Shown here: positions 1-12,235 of the stretch, in pieces
Layout: every line of letters starts with the position of its first letter
How positions within the stretch are numbered: position 1 is the stretch's first letter
Assembly: GCA_021234535.1 (NCBI GenBank)
Contig: CM037843.1
Coordinates: forward strand, 39,681,200-39,745,199
Source of the DNA: Stichopus chloronotus
Taxonomy: Eukaryota > Echinodermata > Holothuroidea > Aspidochirotida > Stichopodidae
Reading direction: 5' to 3'
DNA: 64,000 nt
Notes under the pieces: generated by a model
Databases searched by the model: none
What the model was told of the DNA's origin: nothing
Seen by the model: the letters and a program-made list of their open reading frames with translations, nothing else
Translations under genes and position numbers: made by a program

Positions 1-2180
1 TAACAATACTAACATCATAATAAGCCGATATAAAGCAAGAAATTAGTCCATCTTCACCTTCCTTCACTGACCTTTGGGCACCGCAGTTGGGCGTGAGGTC
101 CCGTTAGTATGTGCTGGGAGCTAAACACAAGTTGACGCAACAACAGCAGCAATGGAATACACAAACAAGACTAAACAGGGAGTCGTGCATGCCCCCCCCC
201 CCCCCACTGGTTCGACCGCTGGGTTCTGCTTTAGCTCCCAGACAAACAGATAGCAAGAAATAAACAAAGCAGATGAAACAGAATATCGTGCTGGAGAAAG
301 GACGTAAAAAACAAAATGGAAATAGTTTAATGCTCAAAAAACTAATTGTACTACATACGGAGAATGTGCTATTTTCCACGTCTATCGCGTGTTGGTGATG
401 GTGAAAATTTTCTACATATTTTTTTTTTTCCAGAAATACAATTTATACATCTTATTGTGCTCAATCTGTATTGACAAACTAATAATCTTTTGACACAAAA
501 GGGTTTCTTGCCACAGATCTGATTAGTTTAGATCTGCGATAAGCATACTAAGATATAAGTTTACACCAAAATTGTGTCCACTCCCACCTAAGTACGGCTG
601 TTTCTTAAGTTAGACTACGTTCATTTGAAGTCGGTGCTCATTGTTTTATTGTGGTATCATTAATAAATTATCAATACCATGCAGAGTGTTTGCTGTGTTT
701 TATATTTTCCATTCACATTAAAACGCGTAATCTTTTCGTAAACCATGTAACATATGAAAAGCTTCTGTTGAAATTACAGAACATTGTATGTGAATTAGAA
801 ATACAGAAAGTATGCTAAAGGTTCTACAGAAGTTAAACTATGTAATGAGTGTTTTAATGTGGTGATAAGCTTGTTGTGCGTGATTCCATTTCCTCCGAGT
901 CCTTGTCAAGTATGTATACATGAATAACTTATACCTGAGTGAAGTTACCACTAACGCATGGACAATGACATTACTACCAGACACAAACATCACCCAGCGC
1001 CCCAAAATTGGTTGCATAGTCACTGCAGGGAGTTGCAACAGAACTCCCTGGTCACTGTATGACAGTCATGAAAAAAATGTGAGGTCATGTTGATAACATG
1101 TCCTACCAGCACCAGTACCACACTGTATTATATGCTGTAATGTCACCGGTAGGACGGATACATCTCATACTCGACCAAATACCTTATAGGTCTGAACTTT
1201 ATCCGACTCACCGTGTCTAAAAACAGATCATGACACACTTTTTGAGATCATAGGCCTTTGATCTCGTGATCTTTGATCCCGTGATGTGAATAACATTTTC
1301 AGAGATATTGTTGTATCGTCTACTTTTCGTTTATGGTGGTTTCATAACTCGAATACACAGAGATAATGGTGACCATCTTCATTTCCATGACCTGTGTCTC
1401 TCGACCATTGACGGTATGACTTGATCGGTGGTGCGGACATTATACCACATACTTAGGCACCTACCCACCAGGTTTGAAGTTTATGTGACTTACCGTTTGG
1501 TACGAGAACGTGACATTTCCTGGTGTGTTTAAAATGCGTTTTTCGTTTTCATGACATCCGACCCTTTACCTTTGACCTGTGACGTTATCGATCGGAAGGA
1601 CACTACACCCTATACCCAGACGCCTACCCATCAAGTTTAAAATTTATCTCATTAACCGTCTAGGAGGACATCGTGACACATTTTTGTACACACCCAAACA
1701 CACACATACCCGTATACTGTGCCGAACGGGGACATGGACTTTACCACCCCCCCCCCCTCCTCGTAACCCAAATCAATAATTTTGATCCCATGAGGTACCC
1801 TTGATAAGTCCCACCGACACACCCAGTTTTAGTTGAATACCACAAGTTGTGTAATGTGGGTGGATTGTGTGTAGAAAATTATCGTTATAAAACTTCAAAA
1901 GTGGTGGGATACATTTGTTGGCGTAGACACAGCTTTGAAGCTGTCTCTACCTCAATACATAAAAAAGGTGCACTCAAAATAAGTAATTCATTGCTGGAGA
2001 CGGATACATTTAGTGCATAACAAATACACGAAACCCTTTCGAAATAGAGTGGATGGTAGTCTCAAAACTACATTAGCTCATCAAAAACTTAAAAACTTAC
2101 TGTTTATGTTGAATTTGTGGTTTTGTGAATTCGTCACCACGCTGGAATAAGAGTACGTTCTGATTTCTTCAACATTACAG
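1..2180. other. Left flank / presumed intron 1 of SelL gene 1
   Basis: No exon could be supported here. The first exon of the downstream selenoprotein gene should end in phase 1 and lie upstream of 2181, but nothing resembling exon 1 of the tandem paralogue was seen, so it is probably outside the window. The stretch holds a 14-nt C run at 192-205, a C run at 1746-1757 and a dispersed repeat at about 1130-1800. Confidence 0.5.
1130..1800 (+). repeat. Diverged dispersed repeat, tandem-like units
   Basis: Recurring phrases are 'gacctgtgacgt', 'cggacac/cggacatt', 'cacctacccacca(a/g)gtttgaagttta', 'ctgacttaccgt' and 'aggaggacatcgtgaca'. They appear several times here, spaced about 280 bases or less. 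The same phrases recur at 30180-31290 on this strand and at 6660-7700 on the opposite strand. No long open frame or terminal repeat is visible, so the element class is unknown. Confidence 0.7.
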
Positions 2181-5100
2181 ATGCGTTTCGCCTGCTTGGT
2201 ACCAACGCAAGTCCCCTCATTATGCTGTATGCTAATGCCTATAAAAGGTGAGTTCACAAGGTAAATTACATGTAACACATGTTGATGTGATTTGATAAGC
2301 ATGAAAGACTATAATCATAAATTATCTTTGTTTGATAGTTGCTCAGTCAAAGTTAACTCTGACTTGGTCTGATTTTGCAACTTTTTGCAACTTGTGTACA
2401 TAAATTCATGCGTAGCTTGCAAGGTGATCCACTTTCAAACCTGATCACTGGTCCCTAATTTGGACATACATTAAAGTATTCTGATCTTTAGAAGACCATT
2501 TTACGGCACAATCGGTTGACTTATTACATCAAATAGAATTCTACCCCTTGCTCATTGGAAATTTGAGTCTTTTATATCTTTATTGGAAACTTACTTTTAG
2601 CATTTTAAAGTTACCTTTAAAAAGTACATTCGGCTTCGTGTAACTTTTTTTGGTACGCGTGTTGGTATTTTTGTGTCATTTAATGTATACATTTTCATAA
2701 TCAACTTAATTTTTAACTTAATCTTTTGTCTCTCATTATCAGTTTGAAAGTCACATCCAGGAGTGCCTTTGACGCGTTGTTTCAAAAGTATTACCGTTAT
2801 CAAGATATACAGGACATATATGAGGAACTACTCGAGTTGGAGGTAACAATCTTTGATGTGAAGATGGCACTTTGATAATAAAGATGTTAGATATTATGAT
2901 AACGAAACCTACATACAGTAATGTGAACATTTCCATTGCATCACTACGTGAAACTTGGAAATGATGTACACATTTACATTTAAATTAATTTGACGTGAGG
3001 ATCGTAAAATCACATTCCATTGATTGGGGGATATGTTACTGACAAAACTATGTTGAATGTAGTAATAACGTTTAAAACATTGTATGCATTAGGCATTTTA
3101 TATTTTGTTCATTCTCACAAATCGCAAAATAGGGGAAAATAGAGAGTTATGCAAGGTTTGTCATGTACCTAGGTTACAAGAGCAGGAGCCTTAAACATAT
3201 TGGTATGTATAACCTAAGGAAAGAAGACATATCAGACAGCCATGTCTGTAGGCAAACGATAGGCTGGATATGATATTCAAACGAATGTGACCGCCAGAAA
3301 CCAAATCATAAAATTTGCAAAAAAATGAAAAAGACAGTTTAGTACGCCACAGATGCAGGTGTCGGAAAAGGTAACACAGAAACGTATGGATAGTTCTCAA
3401 GACATCAATTGCGTGTAATTCCAGTGCAGTGTGATCTAGAATTTACCATGCTAATTTTCTTATTTTAATTCATTAACAGGCAGAATGGAACGAATCTTTG
3501 CTACTCTGCGAACAGAGACTCGGTGGAACTTCTCCAGCTAACAATGTAGCAAAGGTTGGCGATAGAGGTCCACTTGACATTACCCTCGTCAATGGACGTA
3601 CAGAAAAGTAATCAAACAGATACTTTCTTTTGAGATGTCTTATTACAACTGTAACTTGCTCAAAGGGTTGCTTTTCAACGGTAATGCCGATTAACGTTTG
3701 TGGGAATCCAGAACATTGTTTTACCTTTGATATTAAAATACAAATCATGGGTTGAACAGAGAGCTAAATATTCGTCTTTCAGCCGATCACACCTTCCATT
3801 AGATATCAACCATATGTACCATTCACCCATCATGACTGAAAATCCAACTAAAGCTATCATGTAGCAATTGTCTTATTTCAAGAGAACATTGACCACAAAT
3901 GTGCTATTGCCACTATGTGTCTCGATTTTTGTTTCACATAACTCATGGTGGAATCAAAATCCGTTGAAACCTTCTTCAAATAATCAAACGATGTCAAGGT
4001 CCTTAAATGCGGAATACCAAACAAAGCGATCAATGGGAACACCAGGATTGCCCTGATTCCTTCTAGCTCATTCTTACCATAGGAAGGAATAACTAATCAG
4101 ATATTTAAATATTCATTGGTACAACCGATTCAGTGCCAGGGAGGCATTAGATCTTTCACAAGTTGTAATAAAATTCTGAACACAAAAACGTATTGAAAAA
4201 CACTAAAAGCACTCCCAGATTGGTAGTAATCACTAAATTAGTAATTCTACATTGTCAAAGTTTGAGTGACTTTGTCAAATAAGTTGACGTCAACAAGGTG
4301 AAACAATTAATATTAATAATGATAGCAATAATTGGTAATAAACTGCAGATATTCTCACAACCAGTTGCGGTGTTGACCAAAGTGAATGTATATATAGGAA
4401 GTTGATGCAGGAGCTAACATTGAAATGTGAATTGTAATTGAATTGCTTTCCTTTTTAGCTAGGTTTGTGCACATCTTGAAGAAAGGTGTTTTAAACGGTG
4501 AACTCTGTGCCGTAAATCCTATAAATGAAGGCCGTTCCTTCAGTGGTTTTTTTCAAACATATATGAAAAATGTTTAAAAATGTTTAATTTATTGCAATAT
4601 TAATAAAAGGTAGGTTCAGAGCAACCTGAGGAATAATTTTTCAGATTGACATGATAAGCTGTATAAAGGTGTGTTTTCCTGTCCCCCAAACAATGTGGTC
4701 TATGGCTAACTGCACTTCTTTCAGAAACGTCATGGAAACCAAAATTTGTCTTCCAGAGAAACAACTCTTTCTACGTACCTTGATGGAAGAAGTAGCCTGG
4801 TGCTGGTACTTCTCCGACATTTTGTTTGACAACCGTGACGCAATCACGTCGCTGCTCTTCAAGAGCAGGTGGATGTGATTAAAAGTCTCGGAGCTGAGGT
4901 GGTACTGGTATCTTTTGGTTCCGCTGTTGGAGTCAGACGGTGGATTGATGAAACTGGTTGTAAATTTGATGTACTATGTGATGAAAAACGAGAGGTGAGA
5001 TGATCGTAATGTCATGAAGATAAATGTGGGAAGGGTAGGCCTATGTGTATCTGTGTTATGACAGTTACATCTACATAATATTCTACCCTATTTTACCACA

Positions 5101-8100
5101 ATCTTAGACATCCTTGAATTGCATTACGGTATCGATGTACCGTTTCATAAACCTGATGAGATTAAATCGATTAGTTTAAATGGAACTAATTTTGGAAATA
5201 ATGTGTTGGGGTTTTGCAATCGTACTATGATATTCCATCCTATAGTTGATGTGTAAAGAGGACACTGTAAAGTTTGTCACACTAAAAGTGTACAAACGTG
5301 CAAACGTATATAAATTTCTTGGGTTTGAAGAGTACTCTACCTAGGTTGAATTGCACAAGATAGAGAGAGATAGAGTGAGAAAGATATTTAGTAATTCTTG
5401 TTTGAAAGTGCCTACCTGTAAAGTGTACATACCCTTGCACTCAATATTCTACATAGCTATATGATAAACAAACAAACATGCTTGCTTAGGTAAACCGTTA
5501 TTTTTTCACATTAACTTTTCAATGTTTTTATTACTTTTTGGTTTGATTATGCCTACTACTTTTTCTTGAGCCTGTAGCAAAATATACATTTACGAGACTG
5601 TCTTCTGTTAGTACTAAACTCATGTAGACATTGATTTAAAAGAATTAAAAAATTACTTGTTATTTGTCAGCCTGGGAAAAACATGTTCATTAATTAAGGT
5701 CTTTAATTGATGTGCATTTGATCATGTGTCTGCATGATATCAATTTCTGAAAAAAAAAAAATCCAGGGAAAGCAGTTGCATCAAATACCTTCCTTCTTTT
5801 AAGTGATTAAGTTTGTAGTTGTTGGTTGGATCATTTGTTAGCCCGCATTTAATATTCGATCTTTTCAAAAAGTCACGTTGATGTTGAGAGGTAAAAAACG
5901 CAGTACCGTAACTGTCAATTTCTTCCAGATTTACTCATACGTCGGAGTACTGACGCCAACTTCCAAAATGTGGCATCTCGATACCATACAAACCTTTTCA
6001 CAAATGAAGGTTAAGTTCAACAGACCAGATCCAAAGCAATTTGAAAATGTTTCAGACGATCTGATACAGGTAATTTTAACGTATTCGATTAGTACCTCTT
6101 ACACGAATATAATATTAACTTGAATGACCGTGATTAAATCAACACTGAAAGGCTATAATCATCCGTAGATGAAGACGTGTCCTTATTTTGGAAATTGATG
6201 TTTGGTAAATCATCCTCAAATTGTTAACAATTTCCAACGATTGCTTCTGACGGAGATCAACAGTGGTTTAGAGAAATCAATTGGTAAAATGTAAGCAAGA
6301 ATCAAACACTTTTTCAACTAAACACAGTGTGCGAGTTTGGAAGAGAGTCAGATTCAAGAGCTACAATATTAAACGTAAACTTCTAAATGGAGATGGAGTT
6401 AATAATAGAGTTTACAGGGAGAAGCTATACATTAATAAATCCGTCTGAAAACTAAATCACATAATCTTAAGGGTGGTAAATTTTATTGACCAACTTGGAT
6501 ATTTGTATTATATGAGTAAAGATCATCAACTAATGACTTCATTTTGTTAGTTTAGTAGTGAAAAGTTCAAGTCGAAGTCGAAATTCATCGAAAAAATATG
6601 AGTCAGTCTTGAAGATAATTATCTCATCCTTGTACGTAATACACAGGGAGCAGATATTGTGCTCAGATGAGCGGGTGAATTCCCCCCAAAATGACACTTA
6701 AATGGTAGACCACCGTACACCCCTTGTGGTACTCACTTAAAACTTGGTGAGTCATTACTGCTTATACAGGGGTACCTCATGGTATACAAATGACATGGAT
6801 CGAAATTACCTACTTGGGTTAGGTGGTGAGAAGGGCTGTTCAGAAGTGCCTATGAGTGATTGTGTGTGAGTGCTAAAACGTGTCACGACCCCCCCCCCCC
6901 CCGACGATAAGTCGGAGTGACCGTCAACCTTGGTGGGTAATTGCCCTGGTACAAAGTGTAGTATCCGCCCCATCAATATTATTAGGGATCAAAGGTCAAG
7001 AATCACAAGTCACAAAAACACATTTTATCCTAGAATTATAAAACTACAATAGGCCTATGGAAAGAAGGCAATACAATGATAGTTTAAAGAAATATTGATG
7101 ACATCACGAGGTTCAGGTCACGAGGTCAACGGTCAAATCTATAAAATGCTCTGAAAAAGTATGTCACGATCTCTTCCTAGACGGTAAGTCAGGTGAACTT
7201 GGGTTTGTGGTATATTAAAGTAAAGTTTTCAATACAAAAATATAAAGAAGATTCTTGAAATATTGATGACGCTACGAGGTCAAATGTCAAGTCGGCAAAA
7301 TACTACGAAAAAGTGTGTCAGTGTGTCAGGTTGGTAGCTGCCTGGGTATGTTTATAGTGTTCGCCTGACCAATGACGTAATAGACCAAATGTCAATGGTC
7401 ATGAAACAGAAAAACACATTTTTATCATTATTTCTATGTGTGAATGTCTTAGAGTTATGAAACTTCTATATACCTAAAATAGTCGATATAAGATTGTTTT
7501 TGACGAATGACGTCACGAGGTTACAGGTCAAATAGACAAAAACGCTCCGAAAAAGTGTTTCACAATCTACTCCTAGACGGTAAGTCGGATTAACTTCAAA
7601 CTTGGTAAGTAGATGGACGAGTATGAAATGTAGTGTTCGCCGGATCGGTGACGTCGTATAGGTCAAGGCAAAAAAAAAAAGGGGGGAGGGGAAAAGAAAA
7701 ATAGGTAAGTTGTCATTATTGGTGGCTCTGAAGGTTCACTTTTACTATTCGTTGCGGCTGTTCGTTACCTTTTTTTCGAGCAGAGCGAGTCGCTACCTTT
7801 AATTGCAAAACAAAAAACTCATGTTTTGGAGAGGGAAACCTCTTGAGTATTCATTTCAGAGTAAGTTTTCAGTCAAAAGAAAAGAGAGCTGTGTTGGAAA
7901 GGTAGATGAATTCTGTCTCAAGAAAAGCAGACGCCTCGGACAGAGACTTACGTCTCCAAGCAAGGAGCTGCGACTCAAAGAGCAGTTCCCTTGCAGGAGT
8001 AAACCAAATGATTCTGTTATCGTCCACATCACTGCTTGCAGTAAATGGTGTAGTGCCAGGTGCAAATTTAATATACGGGGAGGGAAACGTAAATGAAACT

Positions 8101-9542
8101 TAGAGTCAACTTTCTTTCTTGCCATTTTCTCATGTTCTCTTATGTTAAAGTGCTATAATACGCTCTTTCTTACTGAAATAATATCCAACTAAATGATGTG
8201 TACTTGTATGATTTTACTATGATTATTTACAAAGAAAGCAAATTCCTTCCATAACCTTATGGTAACCAATCAAAAACGAAAATGGAAGATAAGTGACTCT
8301 GTCGTTGAGATCATAATTTCTGGCCTTTAATGGAAAATATTATGTTTTCTTTAAGAAAAGTCCGATTTTGAAAATCAATGCTTACGGATACGGAATAATA
8401 TAGAATGAGCAGAGGGTTGCCTCCCTTGCAAGAACTAAGTTTCTCACGAAAAGAAATTCAGTTATTTGTTGCTCAAGAGTAATTTGTTCTCCCCTCCCCC
8501 CTTAACTCGCTCAAAAACCCGAATTATGCACTTTTTGTTTCTGATCGTATCTGTAATGTTTTGAAAAGATGAAGCTATTGGTGTTGTGTACTGGTGAGAC
8601 TGAATGTTTAATCGTTCAATCTCACCAGTTACATTTCTGTGGATGCCACGTTAGTGAATTTTCAACGGCCAATATTTTCGATTAACGCAAAAGTGAAACT
8701 CGGTTTTAAACTAGTACGAACTTCTGGATTCTTGCAGTTTTCTAGCCAGCAATGAAATCCTTGTTCTCCCACCAAGGTTCCTTTCACTTTTGGCAAGGGA
8801 TCAATAAGTATTTTAGTGAGACAGATGAACACAAATTGCACAACCTGAAACGTTTATTACGTTGGAATATCCATCATATTTTCTTTAACCTATAGATGGG
8901 AGGAGATTTCATTCTAGACAAGGATGGTAATTTCGTTTTTATCTACCGTAATAAAGCACCAAATGATAGACCAACCGTTGATCAAATCATCGTGAGGTTG
9001 AAGGTGAGACAAAGTAGAAACAAACTCTAATTTAGAGGCGCATATTTTCTAAAAGCAAAAGAGTGAAATTTACTCATGTAAGAATGTCTACATGAACCAC
9101 TCGTAGCAAGAGTGAATTTCACCCCGAATGGAGTGAAAATTTACTCTAAATAAAGCGATATGTTATACACATGGAGTGAAATATCGCTCTTTATGGGGTA
9201 AATTTTCACTCCATTCCCGGTAAATTCACTCTTTTGAGTTAGAGAGTATAACGTTGATGTAAAGGACTCAGGTATGGTAATAATCCACGTAAGTATAACA
9301 CTAACTAAGGATGTTGGGTAGCAGTAAAGTCGTTCTGTCAATTTTCTCTCTTTTGCAAGCATAACTGTATAAATCTGGCTTATTGGACTTTTTGAAATGA
9401 CAATGAGGTTTCTGCCTTACTACTCACGTGACTACTGTAAATAAATCCAAGATGAATAATATTACATTTGATACAAACGTCTAGGATTAACCCCAAATTC
9501 AATTTTTAACTATTTTGCTCTTTGCAGACATTACCTCACTAA
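2181..9542 (+). CDS. SELENOL: Selenoprotein L-like, peroxiredoxin-like (PRXL2/AhpC-TSA_2) protein with UxxU motif, copy 1 (5' partial)
   Basis: Exons are 2181-2247, 2743-2842, 3480-3607, 4757-4994, 5929-6069, 8896-9003 and 9528-9542 (stop TAA 9540-9542). All junctions are GT-AG and the frame is continuous. The N-terminal part (AFRLLG..., then a helix-rich segment ending ELLELE) leads into the thioredoxin-fold domain: LVLVLLRHF, then TGA-Q-P-TGA, RNHVAALQEQ, VVLVSFG, RRWIDETGCKFDVL, then LDKDGNFVFIYR near the C-terminus. This order matches the PRXL2/AhpC-TSA_2 family, where the motif is normally CxxC. Two in-frame TGAs sit exactly at the two Cys positions, so selenocysteine is inferred at both (UQPU), as in the diselenide selenoprotein L family. 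The likely role is thiol/peroxide redox chemistry; the substrate is unknown. Two SECIS-like elements follow the stop. The first exon (phase 1) was not found. All other exons match the tandem copy in length except the last. An ordinary gene finder would truncate or split this gene at the TGAs. Confidence 0.9.
4827..4838 (+). other. SELENOL: Double UGA (Sec) recoding site, U-Q-P-U, gene 1
   Basis: In exon 5, read in the frame set by both neighbouring splice junctions, codons TGA CAA CCG TGA follow CGA CAT TTT GTT (RHFV). The frame stays open and clearly homologous afterwards (CGC AAT CAC GTC = RNHV). The two TGAs fall on the catalytic CxxC positions of the PRXL2 fold. The paralogue has TGAs at the same two codons. 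Confidence 0.92.
6660..7700 (-). repeat. Dispersed repeat (inverted copy) inside intron 6 of SelL gene 1
   Basis: Reverse-orientation copies of the phrases found at 1130-1800 and 30180-31290: 'agacggtaagtcgga', 'aacttggt(a/g)(a/g)gt', 'tgtagt(a/g)ttcgcc' and 'gacgtcacgaggt'. At least three diverged units are recognisable, with a 14-nt C run at 6889-6902 and an A-rich/G-rich end near 7670-7690. It explains much of the large size of this intron (6070-8895). Confidence 0.65.
9107..9236. repeat. Foldback (inverted repeat) element in intron 7 of SelL gene 1
   Basis: The left arm from about 9107 reads agagtgaatttcaccccgaa then tggagtgaaaattta. It is matched in reverse complement by the right arm (about 9181-9236: atatcgctctttatgggg then taaattttcactccattc). 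The arms are roughly 50 bases around a loop of 25 or so. A further partial copy (gagtgaaatttactc) lies just upstream at 9061. It looks like a small non-coding foldback/MITE-type insertion and does not overlap the exons at 8896-9003 or 9528-9542. Confidence 0.75.
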
Positions 9543-10065
9543 GCAGACACATTCGAGGAGTCCGAGGTATTCATTCATCACCAATTAATGTCCAACCTCA
9601 ATAACCATTAATTACATCAATTTACTCTTCATAATCGGTATTTTCGTTAGTTAATTCCAATTATGAATAAGATTTCTGGTGTCACGTTTGTGTTTGTCTT
9701 TTTTTAAATGATTGTTTTTACGTTAAAGGTTATAAAATTAAATCAGTCACGTGTTCCTTTACGTGATCGAATACTTCTGTCGTCGTTTTTGTCCTTACTT
9801 TCAAGTTCGCTGCAAATTCTATATTTACGAACACGCATTCACTATCCAATAACGAAGAAGGAACATTGTGGACTTCACAAATGATTTACAACAAAATACA
9901 CACCAAATTGCAAGTCATTGTCTCTGTGATAAGGCCCAAAGGGTCAAAGGCTCATTTATTTTCCACCGTAGTAGTAACATAAAATTTCGCAGAGCTCTGG
10001 CAATTACTAGCATTTATTTTCTTGCATGCACATATTTCTAATTCGAAAGAGAAAAAAAAGTGTTA

Positions 10066-10170
10066 TTATTAAATATGTTCCTATGATGATGTCATGATGC
10101 CTAGATTTTAAAGTATGATATCAGATCTAGGTGGAAGTTAGTCTCATTTTAATAGGTACATATTTAGTAA
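10066..10170 (+). promoter_or_regulatory. SECIS element A, 3' region of SelL gene 1
   Basis: Basal helix: 10069-10084 (ttaaatatgttcctat) pairs with 10152-10167 (ataggtacatatttag), nearly complete. SECIS core: ATGA at 10094-10097 opposite GGAA at 10133-10136, giving the tandem G.A quartet. Helix II is GCCTAGATTT with AGATCTAGGT, 10 pairs including G-U. AAA at 10110-10112 forms the apical motif, with a short GTA/TAT mini-stem after it (form II type). It lies about 520 nt after the stop codon, in the expected 3' UTR position for recoding the two UGAs upstream. Confidence 0.85.
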
Positions 10171-10248
10171 GTGAACCTCTGTTATTTTATTTTTAGTGTG
10201 TACGAATATTTGGCATAATTGTTCTAGGTGGGTTGAAAATTGAACTTA

Positions 10249-10363
10249 ATTTATCAAACATGGTTCTACGAAGATGTTATGAAGCCTAGATCTTAAAGCG
10301 TGACATACCCGCAGATCTAAGTGGAAGTTAATTCTATCTTTCTAGGGACATGTTTGATAAATG
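10249..10363 (+). promoter_or_regulatory. SECIS element B, 3' region of SelL gene 1
   Basis: A second hairpin of the same design about 80 nt after element A. Basal arms 10249-10268 (atttatcaaacatggttcta) and 10342-10362 (ctagggacatgtttgataaa) pair almost perfectly. Core ATGA is at 10279-10282, AAA at 10295-10297 and GGAA at 10323-10326. Helix II is GCCTAGATCT with AGATCTAAGT, with one C.A mismatch. A GCG/CGC mini-stem follows the AAA. A GATAAA at 10356-10361 could serve as a variant poly(A) signal. A clear AATAAA was not found soon after it. Confidence 0.82.
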
Positions 10364-12159
10364 AGTAATTTCTCCCCAATATACCGATGTAGCACATGCG
10401 CAGAGTAGCACATGTAGGAGTCAATAATCGTGTAATCTTTTAAGAGGAAAAACAAAGGGTATATAACAAGGTCATGGTAAGAGCTGAACAAGAGATATGT
10501 CAGGTGTAATGACGAGGATTTGAAAACCAAGGTACATGTAATTCAGGAATATTCATGGCATTCAATTATATTTCTTTATAATATGGGGTCCACTGTGTTG
10601 CATTTCACTATCGAATGTATAGTTTTTCTTTTGTAACAAAACAGGCCTAATAAGGTTATATATGTGTGGCCGACTATCAGAGGTTTGGCCATCAGTTGTC
10701 CCAACAATGATATTTCGAACTGTATCCGCTTGTCCATCATTCGATTGACTACTTCTATATAGTTGAAAATCAATAACTGCGACTATATTGTTCAAAGTGG
10801 TTAATTTGTTCTGTCATTTCCATTAATGAAAAGAAAATTATGAAGGAATGTTTGTATCTATTTTTCTCTCCACCTCTCCTCTACGAAATGTGATCTGTAA
10901 TCTACATATGAACTTAAATGGTTGATAATGTGCTCGCAAATGCAAATTGATACTGCAATTTGCAGTTCGGTATCATAAGCATAGATTACTACTGTGTTAG
11001 TGGTCACTTAAGGTCACAAGACTTTTGTTTTTGCAAATTTATTGTAAAAGAAGACTATTTATTGGTTGGCATAATGGAAAATTGTGATAGTCTCTTGGAA
11101 AAGTACACAATGACCAAGTTTTTACCTTTTGTGACCTTTGACCTCAGGCGACGTTTGGTTACTTTTCTGTGCTCTGGATACGGTTTTAATAGATGAGCGA
11201 AAAACTCACTAAGATGACACTTGTGTACTCCTTTCATCTGAAGTTATCTGAAATGGTATAAAAGTACTAAAAATGCTTCAATTTAACACTGAAAATACTG
11301 TTGACAGGATATATCAATGTAGGGTAAATCGAAAATTTGCCATCATAAGACGAGCAAATGCGTTACAGTGTGAGGGCGCATGTTGTGTCTTTTTGGTCTT
11401 GTTTTATATAGTACTCGCGGTTATGTTTGAAGATAAACTGGAGTTGTGACGTTCATACTATTACACACTCATTGAATGCTTTTTTGATTGGGCACTCTCC
11501 TTACTCAAATTTTATCTAGAGAGATCCAAATTCCAAGGTATCTTAATCTAACCATAACACTTTTGTTTTGCGGCAATTATACCTTTGAACTTTTTTTTTG
11601 TTAGTGCAATTGTCGATGATAACATAACTAAACGGAGTTTGAATTGTACTGATAACTGTTATAAATGGCAGTAACCACGCTGAGAAAAAAAATTCTGACA
11701 TGTATGCAGTATTAATTTGCATCTTTTTGAAAAAAAATGCTTAACTGAGACTCAAAACTCCAACTTACTAGCATTTCGGATTTTTAATTTCGTCGCTCTG
11801 ACAATTGTTTTTCGGGATGGGTATGAGACCTCCACATACGCACGCACATACAAACATACACCTATAACAAACCGGTCAAGTTGGTCCCGGATATGAATAA
11901 TCAGGTTTAAATAGTCAAGTCTAAAGCATATCTCTATAAATTATTCAAGCATCATGTAACAGCTGCCATCCACTGGATGCATGATTGGTTACAAGTTTTT
12001 TTGTTTTTTTGATTACTTGAAGTAGCCCCATAAATCTTGCATGTTCACCTTGTAGTAAAAGTCAGGTTCCAGCTATTGTAAGTTGCATTTTAATTATTCT
12101 GTATTTGAGGTGTCATGTGTAAAGAATGCATGCACTAATAAGAAATGAGGGCATGGTTT

Positions 12160-12235
12160 CTTTATCATTATTATTATTTTCAGCATATATTTAGCCCTTA
12201 TCTTTAGAAAAACTCTAAGCGCTTTACACAGTCCA
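12160..12235 (+). repeat. Interspersed repeat fragment with 'aagcgctttaca' end
   Basis: An ATT-rich lead (cattattattattttcagca) is followed by 'tatttagcccttatctttag' and 'aactctaagcgctttacaca'. The 'AAGCGCTTTACA' ending is common in interspersed repeats of invertebrate genomes; that is recollection, not a search. No flanking duplication was established. Confidence 0.45.

Noticed and set aside
4827..4838. Reading the two TGAs as true stops, making gene 1 a pseudogene
   Set aside because: The identical pair of TGAs exists in the paralogue, no other stops or frameshifts occur in any exon, splice sites are intact and SECIS-like hairpins follow.
7803..8125. Overlapping open frames on both strands in intron 6 of SelL gene 1
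   Set aside because: Three frames overlap over the same bases and none resembles a family or the paralogue's intron frames.
10066..10363. Interpreting the hairpins after the SelL genes only as MITE-type palindromes
   Set aside because: All four carry the complete SECIS core with fixed ATGA-AAA spacing and form II mini-stems, and occur only after the two Sec genes in this window. The long basal arms remain odd and are noted in the findings.
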